Shown here: positions 14,932-25,087 of the stretch, in pieces
Layout of the letters: each line of letters starts with the position of its first letter
Position numbering within the stretch: position 1 is the stretch's first letter
Assembly: GCF_900104245.1 (NCBI RefSeq)
Contig: NZ_FMXN01000003.1
Coordinates: 1 to 64,000, forward strand
DNA from: Pseudidiomarina indica
GTDB taxonomy: Bacteria; Pseudomonadota; Gammaproteobacteria; Enterobacterales; Alteromonadaceae
Direction: 5' to 3'
Length of the DNA stretch: 64,000 nt
The notes under the pieces: model-generated
Told to the model about the DNA's origin: nothing
The model's database searches: none
Seen by the model: only the letters and a program-made list of their open reading frames with translations
Position numbers and translations under genes: made by a program

Positions 14932-14961
14932 TTGACAGGTGGAAAGAACGCCACCTAGACT
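14932..14961 (+). promoter_or_regulatory. Sigma-70 promoter of the division and cell wall cluster
   Basis: A perfect TTGACA (14932-14937) is followed after 18 bases by TAGACT (14956-14961). It lies about 40 bases before mraZ, and the MraZ repeats begin just downstream, so transcription would start at or next to the operator. This is the best sigma-70 promoter match I found in the window. Confidence 0.75.
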
Positions 14962-14968
14962 GTCATGT

Positions 14969-14993
14969 GTGGGGAAAAGTGGGTAATAGTGGA
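14969..14993 (+). promoter_or_regulatory. MraZ operator: three GTGGG repeats at 10-base spacing
   Basis: GTGGG (14969), GTGGG (14979) and GTGGA (14989) recur every ten bases, each separated by five bases. This is the direct-repeat operator to which MraZ binds in known cases. Its place between promoter and mraZ start predicts autorepression of the cluster. Confidence 0.85.
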
Positions 14994-15001
14994 TCAAAAC
15001 A

Positions 15002-15460
15002 ATGTTTCGTGGTGCAACGGCAGTCAGTCTCGATGAAAAAGGTCGACTTGCGATACCAGCAAAGTATCGCAAGAGCTTGCTGCTGGATTGCGATGGCCAA
15101 ATGGTCTGCACAATCGATATTAAGCAGCCTTGCTTGTTGTTGTACCCGTTGCCACAGTGGCAAATCATTGAACAAAAACTCACTACCTTATCCAGTATGA
15201 ACCCCGCAGAGCGTCGCCTGCAGCGATTACTGTTAGGTCATGCCGAAGATTGCCAAATGGACAAAAGCGGCCGTATTTTGATTGCACCAACGTTGCGTCA
15301 GCATGCGGATTTGAGCAAAAAAATCATGATGATTGGTCAGCTCAACAAATTTGAACTTTGGTCAGAAACGGCATGGCATGAGCAAATCGCAGCTGATATG
15401 GCTGCGGAGCAAGCAGACGACATGGCCCTAAGTGAACGCTTACAAGATTTCTCAATATAA
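15002..15460 (+). CDS. mraZ: Transcriptional regulator MraZ
   Basis: MraZ is an AbrB/SpoVT-fold ring-forming DNA-binding protein that represses its own dcw operon. The 152-residue product shows two swapped-hairpin domains with [20 protein letters not shown] near the start and [20 protein letters not shown] in the middle, each carrying the DxxGR-ilIP pattern. The GTGGG repeats it should bind lie 8 to 32 bases upstream. Its TAA overlaps the rsmH ATG by one base, starting an almost gapless run of 16 genes. Confidence 0.97.
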   Translation: MFRGATAVSLDEKGRLAIPAKYRKSLLLDCDGQMVCTIDIKQPCLLLYPLPQWQIIEQKLTTLSSMNPAERRLQRLLLGHAEDCQMDKSGRILIAPTLRQHADLSKKIMMIGQLNKFELWSETAWHEQIAADMAAEQADDMALSERLQDFSI

Positions 15461-16404
15461 TGGCAACAGACGCGCAACCCCACGTCTCGGTCTTGTTGCA
15501 AGAGTCATTGACGGCACTTGCGATCAAACCAGACGGAATTTATTTAGATGCAACCTTCGGTCGAGGGGGGCATTCGCGTGCCATTTTATCGCAACTCAAT
15601 GCGGCAGGGCGTTTATACGCTCTGGATCGTGACCCCACTGCGATTGCTGCCGCTGCTGAGTTTCAGCACGACCCACGCTTTACCATTATCCACACCCCAT
15701 TTTCTCGGTTGGCCGATGTCTTAGAGCAACATCAACTGCATGGCCAACTCGATGGCATTCTGTTTGACCTTGGCGTGTCTTCCCCACAATTAGACGATGC
15801 CGAGCGAGGCTTTAGTTTCATGCGCGACGGTCCCCTTGATATGCGCATGGACACCACCACAGGGCTTACTGCCGCCGATTTTCTGAATACCGCCAGTGCC
15901 GATGACATTGCGTTTGCGCTGCGCGAATACGGTGAAGAGCGATTCGCTTGGCGCATTGCCCAGGCGATTGTGAAACGGCGGGAACAGCAACTGTTCCACA
16001 CCACCCGTGAGTTGGCCGAGCTGATTGCTGCAACGGTGCCATTTAAAGATAAGCACAAGCATCCGGCGACTCGTAGTTTTCAAGGAATTCGAATTCATAT
16101 TAACGGCGAGCTGGATGAGATAGAGCAAGCGCTGGCTGCCGCTGTGCAAGGGCTTAAGCCGGAAGGGCGCTTAGCCGTTATTAGTTTCCATAGTCTGGAA
16201 GACCGCTTGGTTAAACGCTTTATGCGCAAGCAAGCGCAAGGCCGAGCCATTCCACCGGGGCTGCCAATTCGCGATGTTGATTTCGACCGCGAACAAACCC
16301 TGCAATTGATCGGTAAAGCGATCAAACCCTCGGCACAGGAAATTCAACTGAACCCTCGGGCCCGCAGTTCGGTGCTGAGGGTGGCTGCGAGGTTACCGTC
16401 ATGA
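15460..16404 (+). CDS. rsmH: 16S rRNA m4C1402 methyltransferase RsmH
   Basis: RsmH N4-methylates C1402 of 16S rRNA, the same nucleotide whose ribose RsmI (4 kb upstream) methylates. The 314-residue protein has the SAM-binding [14 protein letters not shown], then [28 protein letters not shown] and the C-terminal [19 protein letters not shown]. Length and motifs are standard. It overlaps mraZ by one base and ftsL by four. Confidence 0.97.
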   Translation: MATDAQPHVSVLLQESLTALAIKPDGIYLDATFGRGGHSRAILSQLNAAGRLYALDRDPTAIAAAAEFQHDPRFTIIHTPFSRLADVLEQHQLHGQLDGILFDLGVSSPQLDDAERGFSFMRDGPLDMRMDTTTGLTAADFLNTASADDIAFALREYGEERFAWRIAQAIVKRREQQLFHTTRELAELIAATVPFKDKHKHPATRSFQGIRIHINGELDEIEQALAAAVQGLKPEGRLAVISFHSLEDRLVKRFMRKQAQGRAIPPGLPIRDVDFDREQTLQLIGKAIKPSAQEIQLNPRARSSVLRVAARLPS

Positions 16405-16718
16405 AGAGCCGACGCGTTCCCGCTTTAATCAGTGTGCTTTGGGATGATTTGCGCCAACACTTTGTGTTGGTGTTGCTGTTTTTAATGGTTATCGCCAGCG
16501 CCATGGCGGTGATCTATGTTTCTCATAGTCATCGGTTATTGACCATCGAGCGCGATCAGTTGTTATCCCAGCGGGACGACATCGATATTGAATGGCGTCA
16601 TTTGCAGATAGAGCAGAACACGCTGACGGAACATAACCGCGTGGAGCGTATTGCCCAGCAGCGGCTAGGCATGGTACGTCCAGAGCCTGAACAGGAGGTG
16701 CTGATCCCATGGCAATAA
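16401..16718 (+). CDS. ftsL: Cell division protein FtsL
   Basis: FtsL is a bitopic inner-membrane protein that joins FtsB and FtsQ to link the early and late divisome. The 105-residue product has a short cytoplasmic part, one membrane helix (about 21-44, [19 protein letters not shown]) and a periplasmic coiled coil rich in heptads ([20 protein letters not shown]). The typical [12 protein letters not shown] sequence lies near the end. Sequence conservation in this family is low, so position between rsmH and ftsI carries much of the call. Confidence 0.92.
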   Translation: MKSRRVPALISVLWDDLRQHFVLVLLFLMVIASAMAVIYVSHSHRLLTIERDQLLSQRDDIDIEWRHLQIEQNTLTEHNRVERIAQQRLGMVRPEPEQEVLIPWQ

Positions 16719-18448
16719 AACCTCCAGCGATGCGCCGCCGCAGCAAAAAAAATCCGCCGCATCTAAGCAAGGGCCGCTACGTTTTTGCCATGCTCATTGT
16801 GGCCGCAGTGTTTGGGTCGTTGGTGGCGCGTGCCGCCTATATCCAATTGATTGAACCGGAACGGCTGATTTATGAAGGCGACCGCCGCTCATTGCGAGCT
16901 GATACCACCACGGTTCAGCGGGGCAGCATTGTTGATCGAAACGGCCGTGAATTGGCGGTGAGTGTACCGGTGCAAACGGTTTGGGCCGACCCGAAGCGGG
17001 TGCATGAGGGGCAAGGGCTGGAAAATCGTGAGCGCTGGCTAGCGTTAGCCGAAGTGTTTCGGACCGATGTGAATGAATTATTAAATAAAGTGGGCGATCC
17101 AAGTCGCCGCTTCGTCTATTTGGATCGCAAGGTGACTCCCGGAGTGGCGGAGTTTGTACGCCAACTGAATATTCCTGGGGTCTATCTGAAAACTGAATCG
17201 CGTCGCTTTTATCCAGCAGGTGAAATTGCTGCCCATGTGGTGGGGTTCACCAACATCGATGGGGTGGGCATTGAAGGCTTAGAAGCGATTTATAACCAAG
17301 TATTAACCGGCATACCAGGGGAGCGGGTTTATCGCAAGGATGCGGCAGGACGGGTTGTTGAGGAAATTCGCATTACGGAACCACAACAACCACAACAATT
17401 AACATTGAGCATTGATCAACGCTTGCAGGCAGTAGCATACACTGAGGTCAAGAAAGCCGTGCGTTATCACCAAGCGACCTCAGGTTCTGCTGTGATTCTT
17501 GATGTTAAAACGGGCGAAGTATTGGCGATGGTCAACAGCCCGTCCTACAACCCGAACAACCGCAGTGACTTGCAGCCACATAAATTGCGTAATCGCGCGA
17601 TTACCGACACCTACGAACCGGGCTCAACCATCAAACCGCTGGCAGTGATTGCAGGCCTTGAGGCAGGGGTGATTCAGCCCCAAGATGTGATCAATACCAG
17701 CCCAGGCTGGATGCGTTTAGGGGGGCGACGAGTCAGCGATCCGATCAATCGCGGCGAATTAACCATTACCCAGATTTTAGAGAATTCCAGCAACGTGGGA
17801 ACCGCGAAAATTGCGTTAGCAACAGGCATTGAAGCGATGTTAGAAACCTATGCCGCGGTCGGGTTCGGTAATGATACCGGCGTTGCCATGCTCGGTGAGA
17901 GCTTTGGGGTGCTGCAACACCGCCAACGTTGGTCAGATTTTGAAATCGCGACCTTGTCCTATGGTTACGGGATGTCCGCAACCACCTTACAGCTGGCGCA
18001 AATGTACGCCATTATCGCCAATGGCGGCAAACGTCTACCCTTGACCATTCAACGTCGAGAAGGGGTTCCGGAGGGGCGGCAAGTGATCTCCAAAGAAACC
18101 GCTGACACGGTTTTAGCGATGCTAGAAAGCGTGGTCGCCAATGGCTCCGGACGGCGGGCGCAAGTGCGTGGCTATCGCGTGGCCGGTAAAACAGGAACCT
18201 CGCGCAAAGCCATTGCGGGGGGCTATGGGGACGAATATGTGACCTTGTTCGCCGGCATCGCACCGGTCAGTAACCCACGCATTGCGGTGGTCGTGACCAT
18301 CAACGAACCTGGTGGTGATGAGTATTATGGTAGTGAAGTGTCAGCACCGGTGTTTGCTGAAATTGTGAGTAATGCTTTACGGGTGATGAATGTGCCGCCT
18401 GATAATTTAGCGGATGCGCAGCTCAAAGCTGCTGGGTTTGGAGGTTAA
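16709..18448 (+). CDS. ftsI: Septal peptidoglycan transpeptidase FtsI (PBP3)
   Basis: FtsI crosslinks septal peptidoglycan and is activated by FtsQLB/FtsN together with FtsW. The 579-residue class B PBP has a single N-terminal membrane anchor (about 22-45), the pedestal domain (RGSIVDRNGRELA) and the transpeptidase domain. Catalytic motifs are S306-T-I-K309, S360-S-N362 and K494-T-G496. It overlaps ftsL by ten bases. A GGAGG inside its last codons serves murE. Confidence 0.97.
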   Translation: MAIKPPAMRRRSKKNPPHLSKGRYVFAMLIVAAVFGSLVARAAYIQLIEPERLIYEGDRRSLRADTTTVQRGSIVDRNGRELAVSVPVQTVWADPKRVHEGQGLENRERWLALAEVFRTDVNELLNKVGDPSRRFVYLDRKVTPGVAEFVRQLNIPGVYLKTESRRFYPAGEIAAHVVGFTNIDGVGIEGLEAIYNQVLTGIPGERVYRKDAAGRVVEEIRITEPQQPQQLTLSIDQRLQAVAYTEVKKAVRYHQATSGSAVILDVKTGEVLAMVNSPSYNPNNRSDLQPHKLRNRAITDTYEPGSTIKPLAVIAGLEAGVIQPQDVINTSPGWMRLGGRRVSDPINRGELTITQILENSSNVGTAKIALATGIEAMLETYAAVGFGNDTGVAMLGESFGVLQHRQRWSDFEIATLSYGYGMSATTLQLAQMYAIIANGGKRLPLTIQRREGVPEGRQVISKETADTVLAMLESVVANGSGRRAQVRGYRVAGKTGTSRKAIAGGYGDEYVTLFAGIAPVSNPRIAVVVTINEPGGDEYYGSEVSAPVFAEIVSNALRVMNVPPDNLADAQLKAAGFGG

Positions 18449-18449
18449 C

Positions 18450-19937
18450 ATGATGGATTTAATTGCTCTGTTACCTGATTACCCGCTTCCTTTACCCGCG
18501 GTCAAAGTAGGCGGCGTAAAGCTTGATAGCCGTCAGGTTGCGGCCAATGATTTGTTTGTGGCGGTACCCGGATACCAGGTGGATGGTCGCCAATTTATTG
18601 ACGCGGCTATTGCCGCCGGTGCGGCGGTGGTGTTGGCGGAAGCTGAAACCGTTGGCATCGAACAGCGGGAAGGAACTTGGTTGGTGCATGTGCCGCAGTT
18701 GAAAAATCAACTGTCGCATATTGCTGGGCGATTTTTTCATGAACCTTCTCAGCATTTAACGGTGATTGGGGTTACGGGCACCAATGGCAAAACCTCAGTG
18801 ACCTATATTGTGGCCCAGCTATTAACTGCGCTTGGAACTCGCTGTGGCGTGATTGGAACCACCGGCAGTGGGTTCCCCGGGCAATTATTGGCAGAAACTC
18901 ATACCACACCCGATGCCGTTGCGGTTCAACACCGGTTGCATGTGCTGCACAGTGAAGGGGCGCAAGCGGTGGCAATGGAGGTTTCATCCCACGCGCTGGT
19001 TCAACGGCGTGTCGAAGCCATCCACTTCGCGGTGGGAGTTGCGACGAACATTAGCCGTGAACACCTCGACTACCATGGCACCATGGCCCACTACGCAGGT
19101 GCGAAACGCCGTTTATTGACTGAATTAAATACTGAGCGCAGCGTGCTCAATGCGGATGATGCAGCCATTGCCGCTTGGTTGCCGGATCGTCCCGAAAGCT
19201 GGCGTTTTAGTCTGATTCCACAAAGCGCAAGTCGCAGTGTGTGGGCAGAAAATATTCAGTATGCATCCGAGGGCACAGAATTTACCCTACGGGTTCAACA
19301 ACATGCCGGAGATAGCACGGATTATCACGTATATTCTCCATTATTAGGCGGCTTCAACGTGTATAATCTGCTGGCTGCAATCGCCAGTTTGTTGAACTTG
19401 GGGTATGACCCCGCTGCGATTGTGACTGCCTGTCGTCAGCTCCATGCGGTGCCAGGTCGGATGGAAGCTTTTAGCGGTACGAATAAACCTCTCGTCATTG
19501 TTGATTACGCGCATACTCCAGATGCTTTACAACAGGTGCTCACCGCACTGCGCCGACATTGCCACGGAACCTTGTGGTGTGTGTTCGGCTGTGGGGGTGA
19601 TCGTGACCGTGGTAAGCGTCCCCAAATGGGAGCCGTCGCTGCGGAACTCGCTGATCGCGTGGTGGTGACCGATGACAATCCACGGACCGAAGATCCGCAA
19701 CAAATTGTGCGAGATATTTTGGCGGGCATGCCGCGGCAGCGTAATGTTCAGGTGATAATGGGACGGGAACATGCCGTCCAACAAGTGATTGCTCAAGCGC
19801 AACCCAATGACGTGGTGTTATTAGCAGGCAAAGGGCACGAAGACTATCAAATTATTGGCCAGCAACGAACGGATTATAACGAACGAGCATGGGTGGCAGA
19901 AATTATGGCAGCAGCAAGCGCGGAGAGTGAAGCATGA
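18450..19937 (+). CDS. murE: UDP-MurNAc-tripeptide synthetase MurE, meso-diaminopimelate adding
   Basis: MurE adds the third amino acid of the peptidoglycan stem. The ATP loop is GTNGKT (110-115). The substrate-selecting motif D409-N-P-R412 predicts meso-diaminopimelate as substrate, as in other Gram-negatives. Length is 495 residues. The ATG at 18450 follows the GGAGG at the end of ftsI; a second ATG at 18453 is equally placed. The stop overlaps murF by four bases. Confidence 0.97.
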   Translation: MMDLIALLPDYPLPLPAVKVGGVKLDSRQVAANDLFVAVPGYQVDGRQFIDAAIAAGAAVVLAEAETVGIEQREGTWLVHVPQLKNQLSHIAGRFFHEPSQHLTVIGVTGTNGKTSVTYIVAQLLTALGTRCGVIGTTGSGFPGQLLAETHTTPDAVAVQHRLHVLHSEGAQAVAMEVSSHALVQRRVEAIHFAVGVATNISREHLDYHGTMAHYAGAKRRLLTELNTERSVLNADDAAIAAWLPDRPESWRFSLIPQSASRSVWAENIQYASEGTEFTLRVQQHAGDSTDYHVYSPLLGGFNVYNLLAAIASLLNLGYDPAAIVTACRQLHAVPGRMEAFSGTNKPLVIVDYAHTPDALQQVLTALRRHCHGTLWCVFGCGGDRDRGKRPQMGAVAAELADRVVVTDDNPRTEDPQQIVRDILAGMPRQRNVQVIMGREHAVQQVIAQAQPNDVVLLAGKGHEDYQIIGQQRTDYNERAWVAEIMAAASAESEA

Positions 19938-21379
19938 TTCGCGTTGATTTGCAGTGGGTGACAGCCGCCGTGGCAGGGCAACTACAGGGCGCGAATTGCT
20001 CCATTGCCCAAGTCAGCACGGATTCTCGTCAGATTCCGGCGGAGTGCTTATTTATTGCCTTGGTTGGCGACAATCATGACGCCCATGACTTTGCGCCGCA
20101 AGCCGTGCAAGCAGGGGCGACGGCACTGCTGGTCGAGCGTCCTTTAACCGACGCCATTTGTGCCAAGGTGCCCCAGGTGATCGTGGAGAATAGCCGCTAT
20201 GCTTTGGGATTATTGGGCGCTGCGGTGAAGGCCGAAGTGGCTCCTAAAACTATTGCCATTACCGGCAGTAGCGGTAAAACCACCGTGAAGGAAATGATTG
20301 CCGCCATTTTGCGTCAGCGCGGTGACGTGTTAGCAACGGCTGGCAATTTCAATAATGATATTGGCGTGCCGCTCACCTTGTTGCGGTTGGAGCCGCACCA
20401 TCAGTATGCAGTGATTGAGCTGGGGGCGAATCATTTAGGTGAAATTGCGTATACCACCAAGCTTACCCGACCTGATGTAGCCATTATTAACAATGTTGCC
20501 CCAGCTCATGTAGAAGGCTTTGGTGATATTCACGGCATTTACCGAGCTAAATCAGAGATCTTTCGCGGGTTGGCGGCGGGTGGTCTCGCGCTGACGCCGC
20601 ATCATTCGATGTTCGCATCATGCTGGGCCACGTTGCTCGAACAGCAGCAACACGAAACCTTTGGGCGAGTTCTTGAGCAGGACGAAGGCTCCCTCCCTGA
20701 TATTCGCGCGTATCACGTTGAGTTGAATGCGCACGGATGTGCTGAATTTGAGGTGGAAATTAGCGGACCAGAGCCACAACGCGGAAAAATTAGCCTGAAT
20801 TTGCCAGGTTTACACAATGTTGACAACGCGCTGGTAGCCATTCGGGCGGCACTTGCGGTAGGTTGTGCGCTGGCTGATGCGCAGGTGGCACTAGCAGAGC
20901 TGAAGCCTGTTGCTGGGCGCCTTCATGTGATGCCGCTAACTCCTCAAATTCGACTGATTGATGACGCTTACAATGCGAATGTGGGCTCGGTTAAGGCCGC
21001 ACTCGATATGTTGGCCGTTTACCCAGGCTATCGCATGTTGATTTTTGGCGATATGGGCGAATTAGGAACCCGTGCGCGTGAGTACCATGAAGAAATCGGT
21101 TCTTATGCCAAAGCCGTTGGTATCGATAACTTGTTCACCCTTGGTGTGCTTAGCCAAAGTGCGAGTACGGTGTTTAACGGCTGTGGTGGGCGGCACTTTT
21201 CACAGTTACCAGCGTTGGTTGATGCCATCATCGCAACAGTGCAGCAGGCGCCTGCACCCGTAACAATTTTAGTCAAAGGTTCCCGCAGTATGCGTATGGA
21301 ACGTGTCGTGGATGCCTTAACAACAAGACAGGAAGAATTAACGCCGATGACTTCTATAGAAGGAACCCCTGCATGTTAG
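19934..21379 (+). CDS. murF: UDP-MurNAc-tripeptide D-Ala-D-Ala ligase MurF
   Basis: MurF adds the D-Ala-D-Ala dipeptide that completes the cytoplasmic muropeptide precursor. The 481-residue Mur ligase has [16 protein letters not shown] in domain 1, the ATP loop [28 protein letters not shown], and [16 protein letters not shown] in domain 3. It is slightly longer than E. coli MurF (452), with extra residues at the C-terminus after the [10 protein letters not shown] helix. It overlaps mraY by seven bases. Confidence 0.97.
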   Translation: MIRVDLQWVTAAVAGQLQGANCSIAQVSTDSRQIPAECLFIALVGDNHDAHDFAPQAVQAGATALLVERPLTDAICAKVPQVIVENSRYALGLLGAAVKAEVAPKTIAITGSSGKTTVKEMIAAILRQRGDVLATAGNFNNDIGVPLTLLRLEPHHQYAVIELGANHLGEIAYTTKLTRPDVAIINNVAPAHVEGFGDIHGIYRAKSEIFRGLAAGGLALTPHHSMFASCWATLLEQQQHETFGRVLEQDEGSLPDIRAYHVELNAHGCAEFEVEISGPEPQRGKISLNLPGLHNVDNALVAIRAALAVGCALADAQVALAELKPVAGRLHVMPLTPQIRLIDDAYNANVGSVKAALDMLAVYPGYRMLIFGDMGELGTRAREYHEEIGSYAKAVGIDNLFTLGVLSQSASTVFNGCGGRHFSQLPALVDAIIATVQQAPAPVTILVKGSRSMRMERVVDALTTRQEELTPMTSIEGTPAC

Positions 21380-22455
21380 TGTGGCTGGCAGAATACTTAA
21401 CCCCTTATGCCTCAGTGTTTAACGTATTTTCGTACCTGACGATGCGGGCGATTTTGAGTGTGCTGACCGCACTGTTGATTTCGCTGTGGTTAGGGCCGGC
21501 GCTGATTAAGTATTTGCAACGACTCCAAGTCGGCCAGGCGATTCGTGATGATGGTCCGCAGAGTCATTTAGCCAAAGCGGGCACCCCGACCATGGGGGGG
21601 ATTTTGATCATCGCCTCCATTGTGCTGTCGACCTTGTTGTGGGCCAATTTAAGCAACCATTACGTGCAAGTAGTACTCGCGGTGGTATTGGGCTTTGGCT
21701 TGGTGGGCTTTGTCGATGATTATCGAAAAGTGGTGCAAAAGAACCCGCGCGGCTTACCTGCGCGTTGGAAATATTTCTGGCAATCCCTGATTGCGACGTT
21801 GGCTGCGGTGTATTTATACGGCAATGCTACCGTTGGCGCAGAAACCCAGTTGTTGGTGCCGTTCTTTAAAGACGTGATGCCACAACTAGGTTTGTTCTAC
21901 ATTTTGCTGGCTTATTTCGTCATTGTGGGAACCAGTAACGCGGTGAATTTAACCGATGGCCTAGATGGCTTGGCGATTGTGCCTACCATTATGGTGGCTG
22001 GTGCGCTGGGGGTCTTCGCCTATGCCTCAGGGCACGCGAATTTTGCCCAGTATTTAAATATTCCTTATTTGCCGCTTTCGGGTGAATTGCTCATTGTTTG
22101 TACCGCCATTTTTGGTGCCGGGCTGGGCTTTTTATGGTTCAACACCTACCCAGCCATGGTGTTTATGGGGGATGTCGGCTCACTGACCTTGGGTGCCGCG
22201 CTAGGGGTGATCGCGGTGATGGTACGACAAGAATTAGTGTTGCTCATTATGGGGGGCGTGTTTGTGATGGAAACCGTCAGTGTCATGTTGCAAGTTGGTT
22301 CCTATAAACTGCGTGGTAAACGCGTGTTTCGAATGGCGCCCATTCATCACCATTATGAACTCAAAGGTTGGCCAGAGCCGCGGGTGATTGTGCGGTTTTG
22401 GATTTTAAGTTTGGTTTTTGTACTGATTGGCTTAGCAACGTTAAAGCTGAGATAA
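21373..22455 (+). CDS. mraY: Phospho-MurNAc-pentapeptide translocase MraY
   Basis: MraY transfers phospho-MurNAc-pentapeptide to undecaprenyl phosphate at the inner membrane, making lipid I. The 360-residue protein has about ten membrane helices. Active-site motifs include GTPTMGG, VDDYRK (paired Asp), [10 protein letters not shown] and [13 protein letters not shown]. Length and topology are standard. It is co-transcribed with murF and murD with no gap. Confidence 0.97.
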   Translation: MLVWLAEYLTPYASVFNVFSYLTMRAILSVLTALLISLWLGPALIKYLQRLQVGQAIRDDGPQSHLAKAGTPTMGGILIIASIVLSTLLWANLSNHYVQVVLAVVLGFGLVGFVDDYRKVVQKNPRGLPARWKYFWQSLIATLAAVYLYGNATVGAETQLLVPFFKDVMPQLGLFYILLAYFVIVGTSNAVNLTDGLDGLAIVPTIMVAGALGVFAYASGHANFAQYLNIPYLPLSGELLIVCTAIFGAGLGFLWFNTYPAMVFMGDVGSLTLGAALGVIAVMVRQELVLLIMGGVFVMETVSVMLQVGSYKLRGKRVFRMAPIHHHYELKGWPEPRVIVRFWILSLVFVLIGLATLKLR

Positions 22456-22458
22456 ACG

Positions 22459-23823
22459 ATGAAACTATTGGCACTCGAACAGTATGAATCGATTGGCGTG
22501 ATCGGTCTTGGACAGACCGGGCTGTCGTGTGTCCGTTATCTCCTTGCGCGTGATATCCAGCCCGTGGTGTTCGATACGCGGTTGCAGCCTCCTGGGGTAG
22601 CTGACTTACAGGCGCTTGCGGCCGATTTGGAAATCCATACCGGGCCGTTGGAGTTGGAACATCTCTTGGCCATGGATTTGCTCATTGTGAGCCCAGGGGT
22701 TGATCTGCGGACACCTGTCCTGCAAATGGCTCGTGATGCGGCTATCCCAGTGATTGGTGATATGGATTTGTTCGCTCAGCATGCCAATAAGCCTGTGCTT
22801 GGCGTCACTGGGTCGAATGGCAAATCGACGGTCACCCGATTGGTTGCTGAGCTACTTGAAGCGGCAGGGCTGCGGGTTGCGATGGGTGGCAATATTGGCG
22901 TGCCGGTGTTGGAGTTGGTCGGACAGCCCGCTGATGTGTTTGTGATTGAGTTATCCAGTTTCCAACTAGAGTTGCTGCACAATTTGCATTTCCGTGCCGC
23001 GACGATTCTGAATATCAGTGACGACCATCTCGATCGCTATAACGATAGTCGCGACTATGCCAACGCCAAACATCGAATTTATTTGCATACCGATATTGCC
23101 GTTTGGAACCGCGATCAAGAAACCACAGCGCCGGCGTTAGTGCCTGAAAATCAGCAGCTGACCTTTGGGCTCAGCCCCACTCATGAGCAAGGGCCACATT
23201 GCTACGGCTTGGTGGAAGAAGCGGACGATTGGGTGATTACTGCGCATGGTAAGCCCGTACTTCGCGCCAGTGAACTGCAGCTCACTGGGGTGCATAACTT
23301 GCTAAACATCCAAGCGGCATTAGCGCTGGTGAGTGCTTGCGGGGTTGCTCCGGAGCACGTAGTAGCAACCATTCGCCAATTTAAAGGACTGCCCCATCGT
23401 TGTGAGCGGATCGGGGAGTTTCAGCAGGTGACCTGGGTCAATGATTCAAAAGCAACCAACATTGGCGCGGCCGAAGCGGCCATTGTCGGGTTACGACCGC
23501 TGGTGCGAGGGCAATTGATTGTCATTGCCGGAGGTGACGGCAAAGGAGCTGACTTCAGCTATTTTCGTACCGCTTTGCAGCAGGTCGATGTGTTAATTGT
23601 GCTCGGGAAAGATGGGGAGCGGATTGCAAATCAGGTGAAGCATGCCATTACGGTGACTTCACTTGAAGAAGCTGTGCAAGTGGCAGCTGAAATTGCGACC
23701 GCACACAGCATGGTGTTGTTATCGCCAGCATGTGCCAGTTGGGACATGTTTAAGAGCTATGAGGAACGTGGCGCGAAATTCCGCGCTGCAGTGGAGGCTT
23801 ATTATGGTCGCGCGGGCGCGTAA
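22459..23823 (+). CDS. murD: UDP-MurNAc-L-Ala:D-Glu ligase MurD
   Basis: MurD adds D-glutamate, the second residue of the stem peptide. The 454-residue Mur ligase has an N-terminal Rossmann-like domain (IGVIGLGQTGLSCVRYL), the ATP loop GVTGSNGKSTVTRL, ELSSFQLE, LNISDDHLDRY and the C-terminal WVNDSKATNIGAAEAA. Its final 20 bases overlap the ftsW start. Confidence 0.97.
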   Translation: MKLLALEQYESIGVIGLGQTGLSCVRYLLARDIQPVVFDTRLQPPGVADLQALAADLEIHTGPLELEHLLAMDLLIVSPGVDLRTPVLQMARDAAIPVIGDMDLFAQHANKPVLGVTGSNGKSTVTRLVAELLEAAGLRVAMGGNIGVPVLELVGQPADVFVIELSSFQLELLHNLHFRAATILNISDDHLDRYNDSRDYANAKHRIYLHTDIAVWNRDQETTAPALVPENQQLTFGLSPTHEQGPHCYGLVEEADDWVITAHGKPVLRASELQLTGVHNLLNIQAALALVSACGVAPEHVVATIRQFKGLPHRCERIGEFQQVTWVNDSKATNIGAAEAAIVGLRPLVRGQLIVIAGGDGKGADFSYFRTALQQVDVLIVLGKDGERIANQVKHAITVTSLEEAVQVAAEIATAHSMVLLSPACASWDMFKSYEERGAKFRAAVEAYYGRAGA

Positions 23824-25087
23824 AGCGCAGCTTTCACCACCAGCCGAAGAACAGTTGGAATTAACCATTCCAGCTGCGCTTGATAGTGCTGCCACGCCAA
23901 TATGGCAACGCTGGTATGACTGGTGGGTACCGCGTGAACACGGCGTGTTGTTTGATCGGGTCATTTTGTGGGCGTCACTGGCGTTAATCGCGATTGGGTT
24001 AGTGATGGTGACTTCGGCTTCGTTTCCTGCGGCCGAACGGTTAACGGGGAATCCATTCTATTTTATGACACGCCATGTCATGTACGTGGTGTTGGGGCTG
24101 GGATTGTTGTTTGTGGTGATGCAGGTTCCGGTGCAATGGTGGCTGGCGGGTAGTGGAACTCTATTATTGAGTTCCTTATTGCTGCTGTCGGTGGTGTTAG
24201 TGATTGGACATGAAGTAAACGGTGCCAAGCGGTGGATTAAAATCGGCCCCATGACCTTGCAGGTGGCAGAAGTCGCCAAACTGTTTTTTGTCATCTATTT
24301 ATCCAGTTATTTGACGCGGCGTGTTGGTGAGGTTCAGGAAAACATCAAGGGTTTTATTAAGCCTCTGATTGTATTGTTCTTTTTTGCTCTGCTGCTGTTG
24401 TTGCAGCCTGATTTTGGTTCCCTTGTGGTGATGTCCTGTATCGCCGTTGGAATGTTGTTTTTAGCGGGTGCGCGGCTGTGGCAGTTTTTTGCGGTGATGG
24501 TGACCTTTGCCTTCGTGATTGTGCTGTTGATTGTGAAGGAACCGTATCGGATGCGGCGCGTCGTGTCATTTTTAGACCCGTGGGAAGACCCATTCGGGAG
24601 CGGTTATCAGTTGACCCAATCACTGATGGCATTTGGCCGTGGCGATTGGTTTGGGCAAGGGCTAGGAAACAGCATTCAGAAGCTCCAGTACCTGCCCGAG
24701 GCACACACCGACTTCATTATGGCAGTGGTGGGCGAAGAATTAGGATTCTTTGGTATTTTGGTGGTGTTGCTGCTGACGTTCGCGTTGGTGGTGCGAACCA
24801 TGCAACTCGGGCGTAATGCATTGCAGGCAGGGCATCAATACGGTGGGTTTGTGGCCTACGGTATTGGCATTTGGTTCGCGTTCCAAGCCATGGTCAACAT
24901 TGGTGCGGCGGCTGGTTTGTTGCCGACCAAAGGGCTGACGCTGCCGTTAGTGAGTTACGGTGGCACCAGCTTATTAATTAACTGCATTGCGGTCGGTTTA
25001 TTGTTACGCATTGATTATGAAATGCGTGTGAGTCAGGTCCAAGTCGCGTTACGCCGCGGCCCCACAAAATCCGGAGGCGCCACATGA
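23804..25087 (+). CDS. ftsW: Septal peptidoglycan glycosyltransferase FtsW
   Basis: FtsW is the SEDS-family polymerase that makes septal glycan strands with FtsI. The 427-residue product has a long cytoplasmic N-terminus (about 45 residues) and ten membrane helices. SEDS signatures are visible: GHEVNGAKRWIKIGPMTLQV, EAHTDFIMAVVGEELG (with the catalytic-region Asp/Glu) and PLVSYGGTSLL. The ATG at 23804 follows GGAGG inside murD; upstream codons would only read through murD in another frame. It overlaps murG by four bases. Confidence 0.96.
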   Translation: MVARARKAQLSPPAEEQLELTIPAALDSAATPIWQRWYDWWVPREHGVLFDRVILWASLALIAIGLVMVTSASFPAAERLTGNPFYFMTRHVMYVVLGLGLLFVVMQVPVQWWLAGSGTLLLSSLLLLSVVLVIGHEVNGAKRWIKIGPMTLQVAEVAKLFFVIYLSSYLTRRVGEVQENIKGFIKPLIVLFFFALLLLLQPDFGSLVVMSCIAVGMLFLAGARLWQFFAVMVTFAFVIVLLIVKEPYRMRRVVSFLDPWEDPFGSGYQLTQSLMAFGRGDWFGQGLGNSIQKLQYLPEAHTDFIMAVVGEELGFFGILVVLLLTFALVVRTMQLGRNALQAGHQYGGFVAYGIGIWFAFQAMVNIGAAAGLLPTKGLTLPLVSYGGTSLLINCIAVGLLLRIDYEMRVSQVQVALRRGPTKSGGAT

